A stretch of DNA of 64,000 nucleotides from Homarus americanus (GCF_018991925.1 NW_024725520.1:78501-142500), one strand, 5' to 3'; positions 37,786 to 50,968 are shown, counted from the first letter of the stretch. Translations and numbers: made by a program. The notes: generated by a model not told the origin, from the letters alone.

Positions 37786-38440
37786 AGGAGGAGGAGGGCG
37801 AGGTGCAAGGAGGAGGAGGGCGAGGTGCAAGGAGGAGGAGGGCGAGGTGCAAGGAGGAGGAGGGCGAGGTACAAGGAGGAGGAGGGCGAGGCACAAGGAG
37901 GAGGAGGGCGAGGTGCAAGGAGGAGGAGGGTGAGGTGCAAGGAGGAGGAGGGTGAGGCAAGGAGGAGGAGGGCGAGGTGCATGAGGAGGAGGAGGGCGAG
38001 GTGCAAGGAGGAGGAGGGCGAGGTGCAGGGAGGAGGAGGGCGAGGTACAAGAAGGAGAAGGGTGAGGTGCAAGAAGGAGGAGGGCGAGGTGCAAGGGGAG
38101 GAGGAGGGCGAGGTGCAAAGGAGGAGGAGGGCGAGGTGCAGAGGGAGGAGGGCGAGGTGCAAGGAGGAGGAGGGCGAGGTACAAGAAGGAGGGTGAGGTG
38201 CAAGAAGGAGGAGGGCGAGGTGCAAGGAGGAGGAGGGCGAGGTGCAAAGAGAGGAGGGCGAGGTGCAAGAAGGAGGAAGGGCGAAGGAGGATGGTGGGTG
38301 AGAGAGGAGGTGGGGAAAGAGGGAGGAGGGGATTCGTGGGAGGCGGAGGAGGAAAAGGACGAGGGTAGAGGAGGACGAGGGTGGAGGAGGAGGACGAGGG
38401 TGGAGGAGGAGGACGAGGAGGAGGAGGAGGCGAGTGTGGG
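37786..38440. repeat. 22-bp polypurine-rich minisatellite (AGGAGGAGGGCGAGGTGCA core)
   Basis: More than 20 copies, then looser GGAGGA/GACGAGG sequence. Because 22 is not a multiple of three, each frame cycles through all three registers every 66 bp and still meets no stop, giving open frames of 150-290 codons on both strands. These are artefacts. Confidence 0.96.
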
Positions 38441-38489
38441 TGTTATTGGGGTCAGTTACACATCCCAGTGTCTCGATCATACCCGTGAC

Positions 38490-39124
38490 CACCACCACTG
38501 CCTCTACCACCACCCTGACAACTGCCTCTACCACCACCACCACTGACAACTGCCTCTGCCCTGACAACTGCCTCTACCACCACCACCACCACTGACAACT
38601 GCCTCTACCACCACCACTGCCTGACAACTGCCACCACCATCACTGCCCTGACAACTGCCTCTACCACCACCACCACCACCACTGACAACTGCCTCTACCA
38701 CCACCATCACTGCCCTGACAACTGCCTCTACCACCACCACCACCACCCTGACAACTGCCTCTACCACCACCACCACTGCCCTGACAACTGCCTCTACCAC
38801 CACCACCACTGCCCTGACAACCACCACCACCACCACTGCCCTACAACCTACCTCCTACCACCACCACCACCACTGCCTGACAACTGCCTCCACCACCACC
38901 ACCACCACTGCCCTGACAACTACCACCACCACCACCCTGACAACTGCCTCTACCACCACCACCACTGCCCTGACCTGCCTTTCTACCACCACCACCACCC
39001 TGACAACTGCCTCTACCACCACCATACCACCACCATCACTGCCCTGGACAACTGCCTCTACCCACCACCACCACCACCACACTGCCCCAACAACTGCCTC
39101 TACCACTACCACTGCCCTGACACT
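38490..39124. repeat. CCACCACCACCACTGCCCTGACAACTGCCTCTA minisatellite
   Basis: About 15-18 copies of variable length because the CAC run expands and contracts. The Val-rich minus-strand frame is an artefact. A short (CA)n follows at 39133-39155. Confidence 0.95.
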
Positions 39125-39484
39125 CCACCCACACACACCCACACACACACACACACAGTATCTGCTCACGCCTGAAATAAATATATGAAGAATAGTAGCT
39201 TATATAATGAGGGAGCAGGATGAGGGTAAGGATAAGGAAGCAGAATGGGGTACAGGAGAATAGGCAGGGTTGGGTGTAAAATTCCTCACACTTACAATAA
39301 CTGTGCAGTGTAAGGTAGAGTATGAGGGAGGGCCACCGTGGGTGTGTGTACTGCCTCACTCTACAATGGCCCTGGCACAAGGGGGGGGGGAGTGCCATGT
39401 TTACCGAGAGTAAGGGAGGTGCACTGAACATATAAACATTTACTACGTAGAAATTTCACCTTCTTCAACTCTGCTGTGGAAGTA

Positions 39485-39885
39485 GTTAGTGGGGAGGGGG
39501 GGGAGGGGGTGGGGTTAGTAGAGGAGGGGTGGGGAGTTAGGTAGAAAAGGGGTTAGTGGAGGGGTGAGGGTTAGTGGGTTAGAAAAGGGGGGTGGGGTTA
39601 GTAGAAAGGGGTGGGGTTAGTGGAGACAGGGTGGGGTTAGTAGAGAGGGAGGGTAAGTAGAGAGGAGGAGAGTTAGTGGAGAGGGAGTGGGGTGGGGGGT
39701 AGAGGGAGGGGTAAGTAGAGAGGGGTGGGGTGGGGTAAGTAGAGAGGGGTGGGGAGGGGTAAGTAGAGAGGGGTGGGGTAAGTAGAGAGGGGTGGGGTAA
39801 GTAGAGAGGGGTGGGGTTAGTGGAGAAGGGGTGGGGTGGGGTTAGTGGAGAGGGAGTGGGGATAGTAGTGGTGGTGGTGTTTCTG
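39485..39885. repeat. GGGGTGGGGTTAGTAGAGAG minisatellite
   Basis: Irregular 20-28-bp G-rich units with strong G-quadruplex potential on the plus strand. The Thr/Pro/Ser minus-strand frames are artefacts. Confidence 0.94.
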
Positions 39886-40054
39886 GTGGTGATCATACGG
39901 GATAAGGCGTGTCAGGTGGTAGAGAGAGAGAGGGAGGCAAGAGATGGAGTGGTGGAGAAAAAGAGGAAACAAGAATATCTCAGAAACATTTTAATTCATA
40001 ATAAATTCTAATACGTAAATTCCATAATAAAACCATAAGACATAGTTATTACCC

Positions 40055-40088
40055 CTTCCTTCCTTCCTTCCTTCCTTCCTTCCTTCCC
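40055..40088. repeat. (CTTC)n microsatellite
   Basis: Eight to nine TTCC units. Confidence 0.95.
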
Positions 40089-40863
40089 TCTCCTTCTTCC
40101 CCTCCCTCATTCCCTCCTCGAAAAAGTGACGCTGTTTACACCTAGGCAGCACTCCTATCAAATTTAAGTCTCCATTCGTGTTCATGGCAGGTAAAGTTAA
40201 GGACAATCCAGCCATATTTAACTTAAGGGGTTTTACTCGTGGGGTAAATGTAAATATTGGTTTATATCCCAGTAAGGACGAAAGAGCCGTAACCACGTCA
40301 ACTTAAAGAGATAAACCTAAGACATTTTATCTCAAACGGGGCATTAAAATGATATAAATACAAAGAAATCCACACGAGCAAAACAAACAGGTGTATGAGT
40401 ATCAGTCACGTTGGTGTGTGTGTGTGTTTGGAGTCTCTTCTTTCACTTCACTAATAGAATGAAAAGTCAGGATTTCTTTTCGGGTCTGTCTTGATAGGTG
40501 ACCAAGAATGAATAAGCTATGACTATGCTAAAACTTCCTAATTTGGTGTATTCGTTTTCACTCCATAAAGTCGAAACTGGAGTCAGGTCTGATGGATAAA
40601 CATGAAGCAAGAATATATAGCCCTGGTTGTCTATGTAGATAAATACCAACTACAAGTCAACTCAATAAATGTGCTGATACTAAATCTCAAGTCAGTTTTC
40701 ATTCACATATAAAATTTCTTCCAAGAGCCAGTTTGATCTCATAAATTTCTGGACAAACAAAAGGTCAAACTTAACAATGAAAATCGAGGAGACTTTTAAT
40801 AGTAGAGAGGCAGATCGACAGGTAACACAGATCAGGTGTGCTTAAATTGGAGGTGATACTAGT

Positions 40864-40864
<1 letters not shown>

Positions 40865-40918
<54 letters not shown>
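40865..40918. repeat. (CA)n microsatellite
   Basis: Pure CA run of about 27 units. Confidence 0.97.
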
Positions 40919-40919
<1 letters not shown>

Positions 40920-42555
40920 CAAAAACACCTAACACGCTGACTATTCTGATGCTGAGTATGATTATAATGTAATATAAAGCTCGACCTCAGTTGTTGGTTG
41001 AATGCAAATGAGACGACGTGACAGATTTACAGGAAGCCACCTGAAGTTGACAACTGCCATTCTGATTTATTTGGTGATAAATTTAACCACACCTGTAGGT
41101 AATTTAATCAAGATTCTTCACACACAAAAGGGATTAAATTCCTCAGGTTCAGTGTTCGTCATTTGTCTAAAACACACGGGATACCACGAAGTACTGATGA
41201 TGTAGTGCTAAACTAATATTTCTGATCAAATGTTTAGAATTATGTGAATTTCGCATGATGACTCGCCTATCACCAACACGCAAAATACATTAAAGTTAAA
41301 ATTTGAATCTAATAATAAAAGTAAGTTTGAACGGGACAAGATATAACACGACAAAATATTTAAACTTTTGAAAAACCAACTAAAATCTACATAAAGAAAA
41401 AAATTACTAAATCGTCTCCAGACTGTGAGGCTGTGATGGATGTGAAGCTTAGGGGCGCAACGAAGCCGTCATCTATCATAATACTCCACCATCCATCAAG
41501 GCTTCTGACGACATCAATTACCATCGTTAGCATGGGAAAGGTCCTCTATAAGGCGTAAGTATTGACTTCCATCCCTCTCCTGGCGCCGTGTGTAAGCCTC
41601 GCAACAAAGACGTTCCTCTCGGCGTCCAGCGTGAGTGTTATCCAAGTACGGGAGAAGTGAAGGAGAGGCAGGAGTAAACAAACAAGTCATTCCGAGTGGT
41701 TATAACTATATTAAAATACGCGAATATCAAAATGTTTGTGCATTTAGATGTTTACGGACACTCCCACACTCGACCATCACCCCCTCTTCACTCCCTCTAT
41801 AACTTACCCTCTTACTTAATCGCCCCTTTTATAACCTCAGACCCTTCCTATCCCCCTTCCCTTTCTCTCTTGCGGCAAAAACGTTGCGAAACGAAACTTT
41901 GTTCTAACCTGCAAAAAACAATAACCAATCACCGCTCACAACAGGACCCCCCTAGAATACTAGAATAAACCAATGAACGTTCGTTTCTGTTACCAATACT
42001 TGCCATTAACAGATGGTATGATGTGTATAATACATGTGCAGGAATGCTACACAATATTAAAACATTAATTACTAGGTGGTTTTCCCTTGACATTTGGCAG
42101 GTAAATCTTTTTCTGGCGAAGGGAACTTAAAAAAAAAAAAATCTTAAATGTGGCTCATCATTAGGCTGGGGATCCAGCACTAACCCCTCAACACATTTAA
42201 AGGTCTATTCCAGCCACAGGTCACATATTCCACCTTCAGTTTAAATCGGTAATGATTAAATTTGTACAATGTAATGAAGTGTTTCGGTGACCCAGACATA
42301 ACCATATGTAGAGTGGAAAGAAAACTTGCCCAAGATTCTCCTTAAAGCCGTCTGAGGAGACGGGTCATTGACAGCTCACATGCATCTTATCTAACGTTCA
42401 AGGGTCTTAAGATGCTAATATGTGCATAAAGAATCTCTGAAAGTGACGCATAAATCTCCCGAGAAGTTATTTCAGCGAAAGGCGGTCAGGGGAAAGCAGG
42501 CCGCATTCCTCGTCAAATAATGGAAGGAAAATTTATATTAGTTTAGGGTCCTGGC
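40920..42555. other. Unassigned intron 1 sequence
   Basis: AT-rich unique sequence. No recognisable element. Confidence 0.5.
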
Positions 42556-42559
42556 AGGA

Positions 42560-43030
42560 TTGTGAGGAGGGCAGGTTGTCGGGAACAGGTGTGTGAGGAG
42601 GCAGGGTTGTGTGTGGGGGCAGGGGTGTGGGGCAGGGTTGTGTGGAGTGGGTTGTGGGGCAGGGTGTGGGGCAGGGGTTGTGTGGGGCAGGGGTTGTGTG
42701 GGGCAGGGGTTGTGTGGGGCGGGTTGTGTGGGGGGTTGTGTGGGACTTGGGGTTGTGTGGGGGGGCAGGTTGTGTGGGGGCTTGGGGTTGTGTGGAGAAC
42801 GGGGTTGTGTGTGTGAGACAGGGTTGTGTGGGGGCAGGGTTGTAGGGGGGCTGGGTTGTGGGGCAAGTTGTGGGGGCAGGTTTGTGTGCAGGGGCAGGGG
42901 ATGTGAGACTGGGGATGGTTGTGGGGAGGGACCCATGTGTGGGGAGGGTTGTGTGGGGGCTGGGGTTGTGTGGGGGGCTGGGGTTGTGGGGGGGCAGAGT
43001 TGTTTGTGGGGGCAGGGTTTGTGTGGGAGG
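42560..43030. repeat. GGGGCAGGGTTGTGTGG minisatellite
   Basis: Irregular 14-24-bp units built on GGGTTGTGTGGGG. Frames of up to about 200 codons on the minus strand are Pro/Thr/His repeats. Confidence 0.94.
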
Positions 43031-43494
43031 GGATGGTCCTGCCAGGTTTATGTGACATACCAGTGTTAGTTCTGGGGTAAATAAAGGAGGCCTGTTGAAC
43101 CTACAATCAAAAAAAATATATATATCCACCAGGTCCTCACAGCCTCCACGTAAAGGTCAGGAATCTGGTCACTCACAATTTTTTTGTCCGCGACTCCATT
43201 GATCGCACAGGTTTACAATACGCACAGTCTCACAAGCTCACACAAAAACTAAAATATAAATCTCAGGAAAGACAACGAGGAGATAGAACATGCATTCTTG
43301 ACCTAACACCTGTATAGGAACACCAAACCCAAGACAGCCCGGACCTGGGTACAGTGTTAGCCTTAAGTTTATTTATATTATGTGTTCATTCATTGATGCG
43401 GAGGAGCGCCTGACCTACATATACCATCACCACAATTAGCCCCACGCAAAAACTGGTTAGGGCGAAGTGGACCAGTGTACATGCAACCTGGTGG

Positions 43495-43890
43495 TCCCTT
43501 CTCTACCCTCACTCCTCCCTACCCTGCCCACTTCTCCCCACCCCCCCTACATTTTATACCCTTCTCCTTCCCAACCGCATACACCCTTCCCATATGTTTC
43601 TCTATCTTCTACCCCTTCCCTCTCCTACCCCGTCCAGATCCTACCCTAGATCCTGTACGCTTTACCCCTTACTCTCACACCCTCAGCCACACACTCTCTC
43701 CCCACTCCTATACCCTCCCACCTTGTCCTTACACCATCTTCCGGACCTTTCCCATCCTCCCACACCCTATCATACCCTTCCCTATATCCCTCTCTTTATC
43801 TTCACTTACATCTCTCTATCTCATCTACCCTTACATCTTTTCCATACCCTACCTATCCTTACATATCCCCTTCCCAAGACTACCGCCCCA
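43495..43890. repeat. Pyrimidine-rich CCCTTCCC/TATACCC sequence
   Basis: Irregular C/T-rich DNA. Frames through it are compositional. Confidence 0.75.
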
Positions 43891-43935
43891 CACCCCTATA
43901 CCCATAAGAGACTGTCTAGCGTCTCACTGAACACA

Positions 43936-43960
43936 CAACAACAACAACAACAACAACAAT
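43936..43960. repeat. (CAA)n microsatellite
   Basis: Eight CAA units. Confidence 0.95.
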
Positions 43961-43964
43961 GAAC

Positions 43965-45190
43965 AGATGGAAACAGTCCCCCCCCTCCCCATACAGTCAA
44001 GTAACACCTGATGCACTACCTACACTAACGCTGGGAGGAACGCAGGTAAGAGTAAACGAAATATTGACGAATATTATACTAATTACAGGTGTTGTAAGAG
44101 TAAGACTGGTGCTAATGGTGCTTGGGTTATATAATGGTACCTGCTCCTCCCACTGGTGTAAATATTCAATATACTGAACAAATCGAATAAAGTGTTCCAA
44201 GGATGTATACATGAAAACAAACATTGATCTATACTGTATATTTTCTTTAATTCAGACATCACACTTTAGTTAGACGATAGTACTGACTGAGCTTGCATAG
44301 GTGTATACGACTAACCTCTCATGCATAGGCAAGTGAAGGTATAAACATATTAGAATCGAAAATGATAACGAAGAGGAACAAGAATACAACTCATAACTTT
44401 GCATTGTTAAAAGGGAGGAGACAGGTGTAAGGGTGAATCACTGAAGTAACGTATCTGTTCAGAGGTATCAGTAACTGGTGAAGTGGATAAACAAATTGGT
44501 CACTCTTAAGAAGTCCTGAGCACAGTTGATCTTGACATAAATCATCGTAAGGCTTCAGCTGGATGGAAGTGCCTCGTATCCGGGTGGCCAGAGACAAACA
44601 AACAAACCCTAGCACACACACACACACTCAAACTACACAAGCTCTCGTACACACACACACACACACACACACCCATCCATACAGTGATCTCAACCAGCCT
44701 CTACAAGACACACCACCCGCCTTCTTGCCTCCTGTACTGCGTCACTTACACGAGTAACACTGGACCATTGTAGTAACTCCGCCTTGTTCAAGTGAACATG
44801 CCGGTCCCCAGCCCGGATAAAGGAGGAGGGCTACTGCAGTGTAGTTAAAAAATCTGACCATTGTAGTACTTCGTTAATAAGTGTGCTACTAGGTGGGAAA
44901 GTAAGCGAGTATTACTGAACGTCCTTAGAAAAGTACTTATTCATTTGGCCAAGAGAATCACTGTGGATGACGCTGAACGGGATCATTACTTATGTTTGAA
45001 GGTGTCGTTGAGTGAGGCGTCCTAAGTCGAGTGGGTTTTTTTTTTTTTTTGCTGTGTATTTTTTAACACAGACTCGAGCGACGTTTATCCTCTTGTTTCA
45101 GCGTCATTGTGAAGGTCACTGGGCCAAGATGATCACTATGAATGTTTATCTTCTTACATAACACAAATTAACTCTTATGACACTTAAAAC
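43965..45190. other. Unassigned sequence with (CA)n
   Basis: CA runs lie at 44612-44626 and 44649-44672, and a T16 run near 45037. No exon is recognised. Confidence 0.5.
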
Positions 45191-45193
45191 AAA

Positions 45194-45196
<3 letters not shown>

Positions 45197-45236
<40 letters not shown>
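45197..45236. repeat. (CA)n microsatellite
   Basis: About 20 CA units. Confidence 0.97.
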
Positions 45237-45329
45237 CAGAGATAAAAGTTACGACACTTGTGGGAGACGTGACTCGCACACAACTCACCATAGCACGTGA
45301 ATAAATAAGAGTACAAAGCACTTAACAGA

Positions 45330-45700
45330 CGTGTAGCAGGAGTGACGGAACACAAATACGACAGAAGGAGTAATTCATGTGTGGGAGGAGGTGACAGAGA
45401 ATGTGAAGATGACTGACTGATGGGACAGAAATACGAACATAACATGAGTGATCGGATACAGACCTGACAGAGGACCATAGACCGTCAACATGACCAATTG
45501 TTAGAATACAAACATGACATTTGTAGTGACAGTGTACAAACATTAGAAGTGATAGATTACGAACATGCTAGAAGTGACAGAAACAATCATGACAACAAGT
45601 GACAATACAAATATAACGGGAGTGACAGGATAAAAACATGACAAAAATATTGACAATGTAAACATATGACAAAACGAGTGGCAGTATACAAACAAGGCAC
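45330..45700. repeat. Old degenerate ~30-35-bp tandem repeat
   Basis: Words such as GTGACAG, ATACAAACATGAC and AGTGACA recur at about 30-35 bp intervals. The Cys/His-rich minus-strand frames (45322-45543, 45568-45969) reflect this repeat and are not treated as zinc-finger coding sequence. Confidence 0.55.
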
Positions 45701-46224
45701 AAGTAGTGATAACAGGCAAACATTAGAGAAGGAACGAGCGCGTCACTATGGGGTGACCTTGAAGGAGGCCAAGGTAAAGATCCTAACCCTGCCACCAGCA
45801 CCAGGTGTGCCGTCCAGATGGTGGCATTGGCCCGATGATAATGAGCTACCCACCTGACAATCCACAGGTGTAATGAAGGGGAAAAAACCACCCTCCTCTC
45901 TTTCGCACTAACTGAAGGGCTCATAGAATTGAAAAAAAAAATGTAAGGCCAGTGAGATAAAGCGAGCAACTAACGCCTCTTTTCCTATTAAGTATAGAGT
46001 CCAAGGTTCCTCAAGATCTACTTGTGACTAGTTCGTGCCCTCTGTTATTACCCAGCTTTCTAAATTGCTTGGCCGGAAGAGACCATATGTGTGGCTCCAG
46101 TAATGAGGTGTACGTGTATTAGTTTACCTGGTGAAATGTCAGTCTTAAAGGTGAAAGCAATAATTACGCCATTACCTGCCGCTGCTGGATAGTGTGGCCC
46201 TGGTAATGAGGGCTACCATAAACG

Positions 46225-46226
<2 letters not shown>

Positions 46227-46272
<46 letters not shown>

Positions 46273-46275
46273 TGT
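46227..46275. repeat. (TG)n microsatellite
   Basis: TG run with one TATG interruption. Confidence 0.96.
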
Positions 46276-46317
46276 CACTTATGACTCGGTCTCAAGGGTC
46301 TTTGCTTCATTTTATAA

Positions 46318-46600
46318 GGAGGAAAAGAAGAATTGGAAAAAGGCGAATAAATCATAGGATAAGCAAGAGAAGAGGAAGGAATAAAGGGAGGAGGAAGGAA
46401 GAGAAATAAATAGGGGAAGACGCAATGGAAAAAGGATGAGAAGAAAGTAAAGAAGAGAAAGAAGAAAGGAAAATTGGAAGCAAGAGAAGAAGAAAAAATA
46501 AGAGTATAAAAAAGCAGCAGAAGGAAGAGAAAACGAAGAGAAAGTTGATAAAGGAAAGGAAAGAAGAGAAACAAGAAGAGATAGTAAAAAATAATGATAA
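46318..46600. repeat. Polypurine tract (GGAAGAGAAAGAAGAAAGG)
   Basis: Mostly A/G on the plus strand. Phe/Leu/Ser minus-strand frames are artefacts. Confidence 0.85.
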
Positions 46601-46668
46601 TACCCACAATAATAACATACCCATCCACCACGATCACTGCTGTAAAAGGAGTTAAGTGGTATCGACTC

Positions 46669-46707
46669 CTCACTCACTCACTCACTCACTGACTCACTCA
46701 CTCACTC
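46669..46707. repeat. (CTCA)n microsatellite
   Basis: About nine CTCA units with one TGAC variant. Confidence 0.95.
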
Positions 46708-46824
46708 CAGGATAAACCAAAACAAGACTAACCTACACTAATTAAATTTCCCTCGTTCATAACACGAGAAATACCTGTATCCTCCTCCACCTCTTAATAC
46801 ACGTAAGGATTGGCGAATTATCCT

Positions 46825-47130
46825 GTACACACCCCTCCCCCCCCCACACACACCCCACACACATATACAAACCTTCACCCACCCACACCCCCCCACCACA
46901 CACACACACACCTCAACGCTACAGTCCTCTCGCGATACGATGGTCTGAAATGCTAATAAAAAATAAATAAATAAATAAATAAAAGCCGGAAAAACACAAC
47001 CAAGGCAACGAAGCAACAGGCGATCTTAAATAGAGGGGGAGGGGGGGTATGAGATGGGGAGGGGGGAGGGGGAGGATGAGTTGGGTTAGTTCCTGCTCCC
47101 CATTATTCACCACACCCCAGCCACACCCCA
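46825..47130. repeat. Mixed simple sequence (poly-C/CACA, AAAT, poly-G, CCACACCCCAG)
   Basis: A succession of short low-complexity patches, including (AAAT)n near 46960-46983 and a G-rich tract at 47034-47085. Confidence 0.8.
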
Positions 47131-47299
47131 GCCACACCACCACCACTAACTCTCAACCCACCCGAGTGTTTATCAAAATTAAAATCAAGACCAATCATTA
47201 TAAATTACCACAGTTCCATAACGAGGGAGGGAATAATAAAGAATAGAATCGTCTCAAGGATGGTGGTTGAAATATTTACCATGGAGCTTCCTGTATAAC

Positions 47300-47450
47300 A
47301 ATAACTTTAATAGGTGGTTGATTGTGGTGGTTGTGGTGGTTATGATGGATTGTGGTGGTTGTTCTAAAGTGATTGCGGATGAGTATCTTTGGTTGATGTG
47401 GTTGTGATGGTGATTTATGTCGTGTTGGTGGTGGTTGAAGTAGAGGAAAT
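47300..47450. repeat. GGTGGTTGTGATGG-type imperfect repeat
   Basis: GTGGTTGTGGTGGTTATGATGG words lie directly before a polypurine tract. Confidence 0.7.
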
Positions 47451-47457
47451 GTAGCAA

Positions 47458-47725
47458 TAATAATAATAGCATCAAGAAGGAAATTAAGAAGAACGAGGAA
47501 GAAGGGGAGAAGGAGAAGAAAATGGAAGAGGAGATGAGAAAGAAAGGGGAAGAGGAGGAGAAGGAGAAGAAAGACAGGAGAAAAAATGTAAAAAAACAAA
47601 AAAAAACGAGAAAAAGTAACCAACATAATACCAGTAACGTCAAAACACCAACAAAAACAACTACAAACAAAACAGAGAAGAAATAATATAAACACGAAGA
47701 AGAAACAGAAGAAGAATGAAAGGAG
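47458..47725. repeat. Polypurine tract (AGAAGGAGAAGAAAATGG)
   Basis: A/G-rich DNA passing into AACAAAAAC sequence. Phe/Leu/Ser minus-strand frames are artefacts. Confidence 0.8.
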
Positions 47726-47887
47726 GAAGTAACAGACATACACCACCAGTCACACGACCTTGAAAATACACCCTTACTCACGACACCCTCAACAGACGGA
47801 AAACATCGGAGGGAAAAAAAAAATCAACTAGCGACTAAGAGATCCCTGTTTACTTGGTTCACTGGCGTTGGGTGAGCTTACAGTCTA

Positions 47888-47935
47888 CCACAACACAACA
47901 CAACACAACACAACACAACACAACACAGCACAACA
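47888..47935. repeat. (CAACA)n pentanucleotide microsatellite
   Basis: About nine units. Confidence 0.96.
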
Positions 47936-48416
47936 TTTATGGGTTGTATTCTGCGATTGGAGGCGGCAATTGTTCCAGTGACCCAAGTAAGAATCCAGCA
48001 GAGGCCGCCGATACGCTCTACTGGCCAAGCGATCACAAGCCACGAGTCTTAATATTTAATCAGATTACAAAAAAAAAAAAGATAATTAATACAAACGGGA
48101 AGAATGTTGTGGGGGGGTTGACTATGGGCGTGGTGGTGGTGGATGACAGCGGGTGGTATGTAAGATAAAGAGGGGGGAGGGGTAGAGTGGCCCTCATCTC
48201 TTCCCCTACCGTATCTCAGTTGAGGGGAGGGGGAGTTAGAGGGAGGGGGGGAGGAGGGGATTTGTTTAGGAGGGGATTTTTGAGGAGGGTAGTGTGTATG
48301 TGTGTGTGTGTTATTATTTCATCCGTTCATCAGTCATTCAGTCGCTTTTTTTTATAATCACTCTCCCTTTCATCCATTCTCTTCTGTTTTTCTTTATCAT
48401 TCTTTTTTATCCTCTC

Positions 48417-48446
48417 TCACTCTCTCTCTCTCTCTCTCTCTCTCTC
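48417..48446. repeat. (TC)n microsatellite
   Basis: CT run. A weaker TCTC patch follows near 48800-48860. Confidence 0.93.
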
Positions 48447-48449
48447 ACG

Positions 48450-49470
48450 GCTATCTTTCCTCCCAGGCGCTGCAACAAAGGACACCGTCACGACTTGGGG
48501 AGTTTTATCACCGTGAGTTCGTCTGATCCCAACGATAATACTCTCCCTCTCCTAGCACCTTATCTCTCTTCATCTCCCTGCTAAATAACACACAGTCTGA
48601 CGTATTGAATCATATCCCATAAACCACTGAGAATTATATGTGTCTGACAAGGTATATATTCTTGTTATGGTATCGTTTTTAATTAATTGCAGTGCAGGTG
48701 CTTAATTATGTCTTTTTTTTTACTTAGGTAAATATAGAGTTGATATTGATATAATTAGTAATGTATGGAGGTTTTGGGCTTTTCTTAATGTAGTTCTCAT
48801 TATCTTTCTCACTCTATATCTCTCTCTCACTCACGGCAATTTTGTTTCTCTTTCTCTCTCACCACAGTAACTACAAGCTCACATTGTATGCACAGTGATA
48901 ATGCATAACTCGGTATACATAACTGTACAGTATACTACAACATCGCACTTACATTTACTTACCTACAAACATCACATAACATCACAGCACACACACACAC
49001 ACACCAGCTATAATGCAAAACGTCTCCCTGCCTTCTCCCATCCCCCCAAGCTATAACTCAGGGAAAAGCAAATAGAGAGATCCTTGAACAGCTCGGGTGG
49101 TGGGCCAGGTGTGTGTGCGTGTGTTGACCTGCACCACACAGTACAATCCTTCCTTTACCTACAAGACATTTTAGTTTCAGTAGACGCCAGGTATTAAAGG
49201 ATCCTGAAGTCTTCGAGGAACACGGAAGTTTTGCGAGGAACTTTGAAGACTTTAAGGGTCATTCAAGTGTTTGGGGAACACTGAAATCAGCCTTATCGAC
49301 TTCGTAAAGAACGTTAAGTCTTAGAGGGAGCTCACTGTCAGTCTTAATGACCTATGAGTAGACTTAATTGACCTCCCGTGGGGTGTTAAACGATTGAATG
49401 TGGTTGGTGGCAGCAGCTTGAAGGAGTCTTGTTGGTATTCTAAATGTTAAGAGCAAGTTGGTGCAGCCTT

Positions 49471-49502
<32 letters not shown>

Positions 49503-50275
49503 AGCGCAATATTTTCAAACCATTCCATACATAACTAAGTCGCACATTTATTGACAACACATAATTTTGTACTGAGAACAACATGGTTGGCCAAGAGTCA
49601 TAGATACACACACACAATTGCATGTTCCCGTATCAGCGTTAATGAGTAAGACGAAACTAACGCATGTGGGATGTTGTGGTCATGTGTAACTTTATATTAT
49701 TAACGGTAATGGGACCTGGTGACATTATAACACCCTTGTCAAGCCAAGAAATAGACTAAAAAGCAATGCACTTCCCCCTTGGTCTAGATCCTGCTGAGAG
49801 GTGTAGGAAAGACCTTATCATTCATCTCGACAGCTTGTCACTGTTCACATCTCTGGCATCACACTAAGTATTTCATGGTCGTCAGATTGGCATCACCTGG
49901 CATTTTGCTCTCGGTCAGACTAGTAATCGTTAGACACTTTTTTCTTCCTATCTGGTCAGAAATCTGGAGTCATTTTCTTACCAATCTGGAGAGGAATCAG
50001 AGGTCATCTTCCGACCTATCAAGATGAGAATCAAAAGTTACATTCCCGTTTATCATCTGAGGTACCATCAGATATTTGTCCGCCCATCAAGTAGAAACCA
50101 TCGGGTATATCCGGGACATCAGGTAAGAGTCGCCCCGGTACCGCACTGAGCCAGAGAGACGTACATAGACTCTTTGTTGTTGTGAGATCCCAGTGAGGGA
50201 CCCGGGATGAGGGTGAATCATGGCAGTACGTTGGGTACACCACAGATCCCTTTGTTGGTGTTGGTGATGCCTGGA
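48450..50275. other. Unassigned sequence with an old degenerate repeat
   Basis: Loosely repeated CTATC-AGATGAGAATCA words lie at about 49940-50120, spaced about 35-40 bp. A (TG)n run is at 49470-49492. No exon is recognised. Confidence 0.45.
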
Positions 50276-50278
50276 GTG

Positions 50279-50375
50279 ATTGTGGTGGTGTTGGTGTTTA
50301 TAACTCTTTTACTAGTGGTGGTGGTGGTGGTGATGATGGTGGTGGTGGTGATGATGGTGTTGTTGTTGTTGACGG
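50279..50375. repeat. GGTGGTGGTGATGATGG repeat
   Basis: Irregular GTG/GAT trinucleotide tract. Confidence 0.88.
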
Positions 50376-50967
50376 GTCTTTGGTGGTGTTATCTAGACTA
50401 CAGGTGACGGAGGTGAAGGTGTGTTTGTCTGCCATGATGTTATGCTAGTGTACAGTAGTTGCAGTGTGAACTAAGGTGGTAATATACACTTTGGAGAGTT
50501 TCCCGAGAACCAAATGTCTGTGAGATATGTGGTACATCAATTTGAGTGAGAGTCGTGTGTGGAACTGTCACCATACACCAAAGTTTCTAGTAAATGACCA
50601 ACAAAGATAAATTACAGAGAGTGAATATAGTAACATGTTATTGAACTAAATAACCACCAGACACCAACAATAGGTAGTTAGATCATAGAGTCAATATATA
50701 TTTTGTGGACTAGAGAAACATACACTACCAACAGATCAAAACTGCTGTACAAAAGGTAACATTGATATAAAAACTTAGTTACTGTATGGTCACTTGAAGC
50801 ATATTATAGGGCAAGTGTTAAAGTATACATTATTCAAAGACAAAATAAACTACATACATCTTGTAACACCTATAATACACCTCACCTTGGACGACACACC
50901 ACATGTTAAGAGATGACTCAACTTAGTATAGAGAAAAAGTTGATATGACACCTTGATAACACTATTG

Positions 50968-50968
<1 letters not shown>

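Noticed and set aside
37683..38567. Minus-strand frame of 294 codons with repeated Ser/Pro/Leu/His
   Set aside because: It is a 22-bp minisatellite read in three cycling registers. All other frames are equally open.
45568..45969. Cys/His-rich minus-strand frame resembling zinc fingers
   Set aside because: Cys and His spacing is irregular, no C2H2 linker or other finger signature is present, and the pattern follows an eroded tandem repeat.
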